A stretch of DNA of 64,000 bases from Pomphorhynchus laevis (lineage: Eukaryota; Acanthocephala; Palaeacanthocephala; Echinorhynchida; Pomphorhynchidae). The position numbers were made by a program, and so were the translations under genes. The stretch is from the NCBI GenBank assembly GCA_012934845.2, contig WNNJ02000348.1, positions 62,001 to 126,000 of the forward strand, given 5' to 3'. Positions 1-9,564 of the stretch are shown here, piece after piece. Positions within the stretch are counted from its first letter, which is position 1, and every line of letters starts with the position of its first letter. Below the pieces are notes generated by a model. The model worked only from the letters and a program-made list of their open reading frames with translations. It had not been told where the DNA came from and made no database searches.

Positions 1-2050
1 TGCGAAACACATTTTGGAAGGAGTTGAATCCTTAATAAATAACTGTTATTCAAAGCAACAATTATTTTGAAGATGATAAAATGAATAATTTTCAGTCAAC
101 TTTTAAATTATTGAATAGTAAAGGTAATGTTAAAAAATACAATATATATCAAATCAATACTCAATATTGAACAATGCTTTTAATTGACCGGAATATCAAA
201 TAAACTCGTCAGTTAAAATTTAAATCCAATAATATATTGACGATTTATAAATTTAATTATGCTTAGTTTAATTTAATTTTTATTTAGCTTAGTTTAATTA
301 CATTTTTAAAACATCATGATATACTCCAAATATTTATAAAATTTTTATTACATTTTTTATCTAGACATTTAATCACAATCTAACACAAAGTATGCTATTT
401 TTATATGCCCATTCATTCGTTACTCAACAGTTGAAATATGCTTTCAATAATCTACGGTCAATTTATAAATTCAATTAAATTTGTTAAGTTTAACTTTTAA
501 AGTTGAAGTTAACTTTTAAAATTCATATTTTTTTAATTTTCATTGTTTGGAATTTTCATTCTTAGAGTTTGAAATTAAAAAATTATTCATAATTTAATTT
601 TTAATCAAAATTTGTAATGGAAATGCGGATAAAATCATAAAAATTACATGAGTTAAATAAATGCTAATGTATTTTCTCTGATGAAATTCAACAGCGTAAT
701 ATTTTATTTTTGCAATTATTCTTAGATTTTTAATTAAATTTTATTAAAGTATATTTATAAAAAATTATGACTTTTGAATTTGATCTTTTTACTTAAGTTA
801 AATAAGCGTTTCAATTACATTTTAGATGATTTTTAGTTTTAGATTTTACAGTTTTTTTGTTTAAAATAGAGGACTTTGAATTACTAAATTCACAATAATG
901 CTATTAGATAGAAAAGATATAAAATATACATTTTACTACTTAATTTAATCTATTTATATTTATTTTTTTATATTTATAATGACAAAGATAATTGTCATTA
1001 GATAATAGTCCGGCCTTCGCAATCCGAACACTTATATCTTGTTTTATAAATTTAATTAAATTTTATTAAGTTTTACTTTTAAAACATCTAACTTCATATT
1101 TTTTATTATCCACATGCCATTTGTGTTATTATTTTATATTGTTTAGTATTTTCAACCTTATAGTTTGAGTTTATTTTAATTAAAATTATTTTGAATTTGA
1201 TTTTTAATTAAACTACTTTAATTTTTATAATTTTAATTATTTTTTTTAATTTAATTTTTAATTTTAATAATTTTAATCTAAAATTTGATTATCTAGTATC
1301 TTATTCTGATACAAAGAATAATTTTAATAATTTAATAATGTAATAGAGAATATTACATACTCTATCTTTGTATAACAATTAACATTCGGATGTTCGCATC
1401 GATAACAGAATATATTACTTTCTAGATCAATATCCTAGTCTAACACGAAGTATGTTATTTTTATACACCCATTCATTTGACGATAATTTAAATTGTCTTT
1501 CAGTAATATACCGATAATTTATAAATTTAATTAAATTTTGTTAAGTTTAACATTTAAATAAATAAAATCTCTATTACCACAATCATTTAATAATGTAAAT
1601 TAAACACATATCTAAATTATACACGTAAATTGAAACATTGTAAATTAAAAATATATTTAGGATATATTTATAACAATAATTATAATGATCTTTAATAGAT
1701 ATAGTATTTTCAAAGGATTATTAATATCTACTTATCTTTGTTAGTTAAAGATTAAGAAATGATTGATATTACAAATCTAAAAGTTATCAATTAAAGTTTT
1801 TTTCATAATCTACAAAGAATGCTATGTTTTATATTGTAAATCAGGTGAAGAGACATAATTATTTATTTCACAATTTTGATCCAATATTTCAGGTGGTACG
1901 TAGACACGCCATTATCAAGGATTATTCAATTTGAAAATAAAAAAACAATTAAAAATAGTACAAAAAATAGTCAATCGTAAACAATGTCTATTTTACTATT
2001 AGGTGGTGGTAAAAATTGTCCAGCTCATTCGATGATTTAATTTCGGAGTA
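1..2050. other. AT-rich non-coding stretch
   Basis: No open frame or recognisable gene. The sequence is very AT-rich. It holds diverged copies of an unknown interspersed repeat (separate entry) and many short T-rich/A-rich runs. It may be intron or 3' flank of the minus-strand gene whose first exon lies at 4,976-5,141. Confidence 0.6.
377..1560 (+). repeat. two diverged copies of a ~120-bp repeat (377-505 and 1,438-1,560)
   Basis: Both copies start with a block reading TAACAC-AAGTATG-TATTTTTATA, continue through CCCATTCATT, and end in a shared block around TTTATAAATT-AATT-AAATT-TGTTAAGTTTAAC. A third partial copy of the end block is near 1,045-1,085. The family is unknown and no coding capacity is visible. 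Confidence 0.55.
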
Positions 2051-3870
2051 AGGTCTGCTTTATTTCCCGAAATGATTCTATCCTCGTTGGGGATAATGTA
2101 AATCAACTCTATTATTTTCTTTGACATGTAATATCCTCAATTTTTAAAGTTATTATTAAAGATACATCCAGAATATGATTGGAATTTATCACATGCTGTG
2201 ACACTGCGCAGTTTAATTTAAATTTGTTTACTTGAGCATTCTTAATCGTTGTCTTATGTTCTTTTGCTCTTATATCCAATGTTCTTCCCGTTTATCCTAC
2301 ATAATGCAATGAGCAAGTTTCGCATATGAATGCATAGATGTAGCTTATTCTGTTTGGGCTTAATCTTAAATAAATTTGTTAATTTTGGTTGTGCTCGAGT
2401 AAACAATACCAGTCTTTTTTCTTCCTTCCAATTTTGAATAATTTTCTGTTTGAGTAAGGCATTAACTGTTTCATTTATATATGGAATCTCTACATATATT
2501 CTCATTACTACCCTTTGTTTTTATATTGAAAGAAATTCGTTTGGAATGGTGAAAAGCTCTCGACATAAGGCTAAGTGGATAATTAGCACTTATTAATTAT
2601 TGAAATGATTATTGAAATGATTTTATCTAATAGGCCGTTCGTATCGAATACTCAGTGATTTATCTCTAAAAGAGCAGTTGAAATTAAGAGAAGCAAACAG
2701 TGAATTACGAAGTCGTCTATCTAAAGACGAAACTAATCTTTGTATAGGAAATTTTCTGGTTGTCAGGTACCCTTTGTTTTAATATTTAGAGACATTCGTT
2801 TGGCACGGTGAAAAGGCTCTCGACATAAGGCGAAGTGGATAATTAGCATTTATTAATATTGAATTGATGGTCCTTATCTCAATTGTAAATGGATTTCTAT
2901 TAGATCAAATATTAAAAGCTCTGAGGTAATATGACCTTGCTAATGAAATTACCAATGCAATCGGTGTAGCAGTTTTAGAATTAGGTAGAACTGTTGGTAC
3001 ATCTTTGGGATGTGGTTTCCAGTTTATCGTTGTTTCTAATAATTTTCACATCCAGAAAATTAATTGCATTTTAATCTTCTAGTTGAACAGTCCATTTAAC
3101 GCGCTTACAATTTAATGTGTCCATCATGCCATTTTTTAGATTTTAATTACGAGTTTAAGACAAAGAAAGCGTAATCAACATATTTATAGTGGGCAATTAA
3201 ACCATTTACACGTTTGTAGATACTTTCCATTTTTTAAAAGTATTTCTGCCAATATCGAACCGAGTGGAGATCCCTAGCAACGCCATCGGTGTGAAGATAA
3301 AGGTTTATTGTTGAATAGGAAATGACTACTCTTTATAAAAAATGATAACGAGGAATGCCACTCGAATTGAGTCAGATTCCACGAATTGTGATTATTCGAC
3401 AATAGTGTGCTAGCAAGATATAAAGTCTCCTCAAGAGAAACATTAGTGACAAGGGACGATATATTATCAGTTGCTAATTTGAATTTAGGATTCCTGTCTT
3501 ACTTTATTTGTAAAATCATATCCATTAGCGATACATGACGTATTATTTCCACACAACGTTTTTGGCATACAATTAAGTCGCTTAGCGAGCTTGTTGTTGA
3601 AGCTGTCATAGCATGCACTCACAGGTCGGACACATCTCTTCTCTTTATGTACATGAAAGCTGGTTTAGCTGAATTTGAACTGAGATTAATGTAGTCTTCC
3701 TTAGTTATTTTATTTAGTTTATGAAGGATTAGTAAATGCGAATTAAATTTATTCTCTATACGAGTTGTGGAATCACATCAAATTTCCTTAAACTGTGGCA
3801 TTGGTAAGATTTCTTTTTCAAACTTCATATATTGTTCTTTTTCATTACGATTAAAATAGCGCCTTTGAAA
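2050..3870 (-). pseudogene. Penelope-like element, RT plus GIY-YIG endonuclease, decayed
   Basis: Read on the minus strand, pieces of a PLE protein appear in the expected order but in changing frames. Near 3,290-3,245 is an RT motif-B-like piece (GSPLGSILAEIL). Near 2,505-2,345 is the linker before the nuclease (VEIPYINETVNALLK). At about 2,345-2,250 is a GIY-YIG endonuclease block reading YAFICETCSLHYVG, a stop, then TGRTLDIRAKEHK. The stop at 2,292-2,294 (TAA) stands where Q is usual in the family. PLEs prime reverse transcription at a nick made by this nuclease. No intact frame remains, so the copy is dead. It probably sits in an intron of the gene starting at 5,141. Confidence 0.65.
2509..2868 (-). 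repeat. ~100-bp direct duplication inside the PLE remnant
   Basis: 2,509-2,610 and 2,768-2,868 match closely; both begin ACCCTTTGTTTT and contain CTCTCGACATAAGGC and GTGGATAATTAGCA. On the minus strand both encode the same PLE piece (YPLRLMSRAF). This is a local duplication in the pseudogene and one cause of its frame breaks. Confidence 0.6.
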
Positions 3871-4975
3871 TTACTAATTTCAAATATTAAAGAAAAATTA
3901 AAATATCCTTTAAATAATTCATAATGATCCATTTATTGATAAAGAATTATTGGAGCTGAATCAAAGAAAAGAGGAAATTTTTATTGATATTTCGCTAACA
4001 TCTTCAGAAAATTTCAATGTGTTTTAAATGTGCATACCTTTATTAAAAAAGTTCAAAACGATCACCGTCATTTGCTTTGGGTAGGTGATGCTGTTATTAG
4101 CGATAAACAGCTGCTTTCACTGTTGTTTGAATTTTTAAAACGATTTCGGCAGCTTTTGAAGGTACACAAAACGCAATGAAAAAGAATGAGTCAAAATAGT
4201 TTAGAAAGAAAACAAAAATAATTACCATAATATTTTCATTCAAAATAAATAATTTGAAAAAATTAGAAAAATATAAAATTGATAATTTAGAAAAATTAAA
4301 TCAAAGTATAAAAATAAAAATAGAAAAGATTATTTACAAAAAGGAATTGTTTACAATATCTTTACAAAATATTTAAAAGAAACCAAAAATATGTTTAAAT
4401 AGAAAAATTCTTGATGCTTATTACATTCATAAAAGCTTCAATATTATTATGTCAAATAATAATCATGACGTAACGTTAAATATTTTTTAAAGATGTTGTA
4501 AACGATTCTTTTGTTTAAATAATCTTTGCTTTTTTATTTTTATACTTTATTTAATATTTTCAAATTATTTATTTTGAACGGAAATATTATGTTTATTATT
4601 TTTGTTTTGTTTATAAATTATTAATATCCTTTATTATGATCCAACTCCACTAATTGTTTATTAATAATGGATCATTATTAACTATTTAAAAAGTAAATAA
4701 ATATTTGTTTATTTGTTCAGTAGAATAAATGAACAAATAAATAATAAACAAAGTTATTGTGCCTTATTTAAAAGATATTAAATTTTAAATTAAAAATACT
4801 TGTATTTACCAAAACTTATTTTCTTAAGAGTGTTTTTATAATTTAAATTATATTTATTTGAGTTTATACTAAATATTTTTAAAATTAGCGTTTTTATAGT
4901 TTTAAAATTAAAATATCTAATCAATAATAATCTTTAAAAGAATATATTACTATATTAAGATTTGAATAAACATAC
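3871..4975. other. AT-rich stretch, probable first intron
   Basis: No coding sequence seen. It begins just past the splice donor of the minus-strand exon at 4,976-5,141. A segment near 3,946-4,020 (GGAGCTGAATCAAAGAAAAG ... ATATTTCGCTAAC) is the reverse complement of sequence near 37,990-38,060, so an unclassified dispersed repeat is present. Confidence 0.5.
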
Positions 4976-5141
4976 CCGTTCTTGAAATAAGTGCCACCAA
5001 TATCCATAATACCACAGTGTACAGTGCGCCATATTCGTCAAAGCTGAATTTAAGAAGTCGAAGATGGCCGGGAGGCTCGGTTGAGCAATGCACAAATACC
5101 AAGAAATTTAGCGCAATAACTTTAAAATACAATGATAGCAT
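4976..5141 (-). CDS. probable first exon of a Na+/H+ exchanger (SLC9)-like gene
   Basis: The minus-strand ATG at 5,141 opens 55 codons plus one base. A signal-peptide-like start (MLSLYFKVIALNFLVFVHCS) is followed by a second hydrophobic segment, YTVVLWILVALISRTG. The spacing FDEYG...LWILVA is like the first core membrane helix of SLC9A exchangers, which swap Na+ for H+ across membranes. The exon ends at 4,976 with a consensus donor, G|GTATGT (4,975-4,970), phase 1. The apparent frame past this point is intron. No downstream exons were found in 1-4,970, so they lie outside the window or were missed. The family call rests on a short stretch and could be another secreted or membrane protein. Confidence 0.42.
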
Positions 5142-6139
5142 GATAAGCGATCACTTTTATGAACAATACTGATTATATATAGAGAGAAGGATACTAGTTC
5201 ATATTTACAATAGATGTTTGTACACATATTTTAAGCATTTGTTGGATATGTTTGTACATGTAACTTAACACTTTATATCTAATTACCAAAAGCATTTACA
5301 TAATACCATCTATTGTTCAGATGTGTCCTTATTAATTAAGGTCATCTTGACATTATGATCGAACAAAATTAGAAGACATAACAAAACAAGCTTAAGAGTG
5401 TGCTCTTTCAAACAGTTCGATAGTTTAAAAATAGAACAAATTTATCCTTAATCCAGTATCGTTAAAATTATGACCAGCCAAACAATAAGGACAACACCCG
5501 AATATAATCATGGACAAATAAAAATCAGCAGATTAATTGATTTATCATTAAATAACAAAATTCTAAAATCAATTTTAACCCAATAAATTTACGTTTTGAT
5601 ATAAATAAAATGGGATGTGTATAAATAAACCAATTAATATATCAATTTAAAAATATTTAAACAGTCAATCATAGCGTGGGTCATAACTAAATGTCACAAT
5701 TTATATTTAATAATAATGTAAAATAAGTATTTTATTATAATATACACGTATTTGTGACTTATTTAAAGAATTACTAGAATGTCCAAACACGCAGCAAGCC
5801 AGTTAAAATGCTTTAGGCACTTGAGCCTTGTCTTACATCATGAGGAATTGCTGATGTCTTTACAGTTATCACAAAAGCAATCGAAACATATCCTAGTCAC
5901 TTCAACCTACTGACGATGATTACTGAGTGATTAAGAGCTTAGTGATACATAAAAATAACGGAGCTGATGATTTAAGTTTGGTTGCTTAGCAGCAAATATG
6001 GATTAACAATCAATTATAACTAGCTTTGACTTCCGGAACGTCATGTTTAGCAATTTTTCTCAACGACAACTTATATATATTGCATATATGATAGAAATAT
6101 AATTAAAACTTGTCCCCGGATCGCAGAGTCATTAGGCAA
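5142..6139. other. upstream flank of the 5,141 exon
   Basis: No ORF or RNA gene supported. It would hold the promoter and 5' UTR of the minus-strand gene starting at 5,141, but I see no distinctive promoter motif in AT-rich sequence. Confidence 0.4.
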
Positions 6140-6211
6140 TATAGTCGTTATTAATAAGTAAATTGGTGACCCGGACATAACTGGGTATTAAAAATCATCA
6201 CGTTCCCTTAG

Positions 6212-6290
6212 CAATCGAATATCTTGACTGGCTTCTGCTTATTGAGCTTCATCAGTAGGGTCCAGATTTTAAGAGTGTTTAAGGATACTC
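6212..6290 (-). ncRNA. hammerhead-like motif, left arm (degenerate)
   Basis: On the minus strand: CTGATGA (6,255-6,249), a 13-nt stem-II region with GCU/AGC, GAA followed by G instead of A (6,235-6,232), then CCAGTC carrying the GUC cleavage triplet. Position 15.1 is G, which could only wobble-pair with U16.1, and stem I is weak. Probably inactive; informative because the other arm has the complementary defect. Confidence 0.33.
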
Positions 6291-6422
6291 TGTGGTCCGG
6301 GAACAGGCTTTAATTATATTTCTATAATATACTGCCGAATCACTATTGTGATCGTCTGTGAACTTTAAGGTCGTCTTGTTCGTGATGATCCTTTCTAAAC
6401 TGCAGTGGAGGATTCCTAAACA

Positions 6423-6485
6423 CTCTTTAAATATGGACCCTACTGATAAAGCTCAATAAGCAGAAACCGGTCTAGAGTTTAAAGG
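6423..6485 (+). ncRNA. hammerhead-like motif, right arm (one core change)
   Basis: CTGATAA (6,443-6,449; G8 of the core is A), stem II AGCTCAATAAGCA with only three firm pairs, intact GAAA (6,463-6,466), and a two-pair stem III closed by the self-complementary CCGG before GTC (6,470-6,472). Stem I can form CTA/TAG next to the core and CTTTAAA/TTTAAAG beyond an internal loop. This resembles the minimal type I hammerheads with palindromic stem III described in Penelope-like elements. The A-A opposition at 10.1/11.1 and the G8 change argue against activity. Confidence 0.35.
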
Positions 6486-6557
6486 CTGATGGACTCTGAT
6501 TGTTTCTAATACCCAGTTATGTCCGGGACCCTCGTTTACTTATTAGTAACGACTATA

Positions 6558-9071
6558 TATAATTTTAATACATTTATCTTCTGTGTGTAAGTGGTTTAAT
6601 TAATTTATTGATAAATTAAAATTTATTAATAAAATTTAGTTTTAAAATTAAAATAATTTTATAAACCATTTACTCAGAAAACTAAAATGTATTAAAATTG
6701 TATATATAAATTAAGCTAGATAAATGATTATAATTTATAATTTTAATTTTTATATAATTTAATTATAATTGTAATTTACATAATTATATGTAAATTATAA
6801 GTTATAAATTATATATTATTTAGTTATAGCCCACCTTATTATTGATTGTTTTAAATATTTTTTAACTAATATATTAATTGGTTTATTTAGACAATGCCAT
6901 TATCAACGAATTACTCTTCAATAGTATAGGCAAGAAAAAATAGGCTAATCTGTCTGAGAAAATCTGAAGGGTTGCATGACAAAAATATAATTTTAATTTG
7001 CACATACAAGAGCTCAAACGAATGATCTAACTTAAGTTTACTCACCCAAGAGTGATTTAGATAAAGGATTGAAGAAGGACGTTACAAGCTTTAATTTTCG
7101 CGAAAAGGTAAATTTTTAACATCCAAAGATAAATATCAGCTTTCTGGATGAGTACGTATTCACATTTTGGAAATGAAAGTTTATTTCTAGTTTTAACTAA
7201 TTTCTTAACTTTTTCTAACTTTTAAATAGTATCATCATGATAAATTTTATTTTGTTCTGATTTTTTTGATTTGTTCCGTTTTTATTTTAAATTGTTTAAT
7301 CACATAAATTGTTTTAAATTGCACAATTTTAATAAATTTTAAATTAAAATTTTATGTTTTAATTAATCAAAACATAAATTTATTTTTATTTCTGTTAGCG
7401 AAATCATCAGAAAAACAATAAAAAAATTAAATTGTTCTTTTTGATAACGTTACCAATAGCTAGCGAAATCAAGATAAATGTGTGATTTGTTGATCAAACT
7501 CCAAAGTCAAAAAATAGCATTAATATAATATATATTTTTGATATTAATAAATATTGTAATTTATTATAGATTTTTATTTCAAAATAAAAGTATTTTTAAT
7601 GTGTTCAAGCATAAAAACGGTAGTGGTTACTGTGAAATATTAAATTTTGAGCAATAATAGTAAATCAAAATACGCTTTTTAAAAATTATTTTCTAATTTT
7701 GTATGACTTATTACTTGGAGAAAGTTTTTAATTGCTTGTTGTATCGATGTAAAATATCAGAAGCGAAAATTTCATTTATAGGCATGCAAATCGATTTAGT
7801 TTAAAACCATACATATTTGCGTTACTTTAATTTGAATAATTCTCGTTAACTTAGTTTGAAAATCTAAGTTTGAACTTAGTCAAATACATAATTATCAATA
7901 TCAAATAAGTTAGATAATAATTAAAGTTAGAACTTAGTTAACTTAATTATAGCCTAGTTTAAACTAAGTTAGAATAACTTAATTATAATGACCAAATCTA
8001 TTATATGCAGAACGAGTTCACATATTTGAAATGATTTACAATGTAGAAATTACGATTATATAGTCAACTAGTATTTCGCTATTGTAAACACAGTTTCGCC
8101 GATATACAGGTAATTTAATGATCTACTAAATTGCGTAAGCTATTAAACATACTTTGTAAATTTAATTCAATAATGTTTCAATATAGCACTCGAAATCTTC
8201 ATTTTATCAGTTGCAAACAAGGTATTGTGAATTTTGAAAATCTAGCTTTAAATATATTTAATATTGTTAAATAAATTTTAAATTCGAATTATTTAACGAA
8301 ACCTGCAAAATTAAAAAAAAATTAGAATTTATAGAATTATTGAACGCAACTACGTTCGCTATAAAGAAATGCGATATTTTTATTTTACAGTCAGAATAAT
8401 GAAAAATGAATAATCAAATAAGAGCACTATATATTTCTTTTTGAATCTTTATTTAAGGATTAAAATATCAATTTTGCAGCACAATACTTTCTTTGCAAAC
8501 CTTGAAATAATGAATTAAGCGCTACGAGATGATTTTTAATGTATTCTAAACTATAAATTTAATTGAACCTTTTCTCATGAACTGTATTATGCGAAAATTA
8601 AATTATCATATTAATGCTATATCATATTATAATCTTTAATTATAACAATTAATTATAAATTGTTAATATATTAATATTAACAATTAAAAATTTATAATTG
8701 CTAATATTGTTTTGATTGTTGTAAGATGGAATCAGAAAACAAGATAATTTATTTTAACGTTTTTGGGATACTTCTCTTCTACATTGACACTTAAGATGTT
8801 AAAACTTCACTAACTTAAGCTAACACTTTGGCAACATTGAATAAAATTGTTTAATATAATTGTTTATATAATTTAAATATATTTGTTAATATATATAATA
8901 ATCATTATATATATCAATATATACAAAATAATTAGAATGATTTGTGAACCGTAGCCTTTAATCCATATTTCAAACGGATTCAAATTGATAATAAATTTGA
9001 ATAATATATTAATATAATATATTATATGTATTAATATATTTGAATTATAAATATTAATATAATTAATATAT
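6558..9071. other. AT-rich gene-free stretch
   Basis: No gene found. Around 7,850-7,990 a short motif, AACTTAGTT and its complement, recurs many times. Simple AT microsatellite sequence dominates 8,840-9,070. Confidence 0.55.
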
Positions 9072-9374
9072 ATATCGTGGAAAAAATTTCACGTGAATTT
9101 TGTTAGTCATTTTTAGCCAGACGCGAAGAACGACGAAAAACGCTGCTAGATTCCGTTTCGTCATCACTATGACTCATCAGTGCTAGTTCCCTCTAACTGC
9201 TGGATGCAGAGAGGACTAGCAGACGGCAATCAACGAATGAATCAAGTGCATGATGTACTAGAAAATCTCTAGTACATCATCTAGAGTGCTGAATTAGCAC
9301 TAGCATTGCGCTGGCATTTGCCAGTGCTTTTGCTAATGATCCAATTTGGTGAAGCTATTGTAGAATATCGTGGA
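9072..9374 (-). mobile_element. 283-bp non-autonomous retroelement with hammerhead ribozyme, flanked by 10-bp direct repeats
   Basis: ATATCGTGGA occurs at 9,072-9,081 and again at 9,365-9,374. The 283 bp between are clearly richer in GC than the AT microsatellites on both sides. Read on the minus strand, the insert has hairpins AGTGCT/AGCACT (near 9,299-9,283) and a perfect 12-bp stem (9,250-9,261 with 9,269-9,280, 7-nt loop), then the hammerhead at 9,149-9,231, and ends in an A/T-rich run (ATTTTTT). It has no ORF. Size, ribozyme and target duplication recall retrozymes and PLE-derived non-autonomous elements, which move as RNA using another element's reverse transcriptase. Confidence 0.6.
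9149..9231 (-). ncRNA. hammerhead ribozyme, type III topology
   Basis: All core boxes are present on the minus strand in order. Stem III 5' strand GATTgCCG (9,231-9,224); cleavage triplet GUC (9,224-9,222), with the predicted cut between 9,222 and 9,221; stem I TGCTAGT/ACTAGCA (9,221-9,215 with 9,187-9,181), continued by CCTCT/AGAGG and a CTG/CAG tip; CTGATGA (9,180-9,174); stem II GTCAT-AGTG-ATGAC, five perfect pairs with a tetraloop (9,173-9,160); GAAA (9,159-9,156); stem III 3' strand CGGAATC (9,155-9,149), pairing fully except one bulged G. The open end is at stem III. The internal loop of stem I could make the loop contacts that natural hammerheads use. It should cut its own RNA at one site. 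Confidence 0.8.
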
Positions 9375-9528
9375 ATTTTGTTCTATATATTATATATTAA
9401 TATAATATGTTTGTTAATATAATATATATTAATATAAAATATTAATTAATATATTTGAATTATATATATTAATAGAATTGTATATGTTTGTGGCCGTGTA
9501 TATTCCGCGGTTTGGCCGGTCTTAGCTT

Positions 9529-9564
9529 TAGAGATAAGGTTAAGATAAGTTAACCTTATCTCTA
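9529..9564. repeat. perfect 15-bp hairpin
   Basis: TAGAGATAAGGTTAA (9,529-9,543) and its exact complement (9,550-9,564) around a 6-nt loop. A further partial copy (TTAGAGATAAGG) is at about 9,576-9,588. Function unknown. Confidence 0.7.

Larger units (their letters stand above)
6140..6557. mobile_element. 418-bp foldback element with ~150-bp imperfect inverted arms
   Basis: The ends TATAGTCGTTA and TAACGACTATA are perfect inverted repeats. The arms (about 6,140-6,290 and 6,405-6,557) stay alignable throughout, sharing CCCAGTTATGTCCGGG, CTTATTGAGCTT and GGGTCCA blocks in inverse orientation. The spacer (about 6,290-6,405) is unrelated AT-rich sequence. No protein is encoded. Each arm holds a hammerhead-like motif (separate entries). 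Inverted pseudo-LTRs with hammerheads are known from Penelope-like elements, so this may be a non-autonomous PLE derivative; a foldback DNA transposon is the alternative. Target duplication is not clear in the flanking TA-rich DNA. Confidence 0.6.

Noticed and set aside
4950-4975. Last residues of the 63-codon minus ORF
   Set aside because: They follow a consensus GTATGT donor and are intronic.
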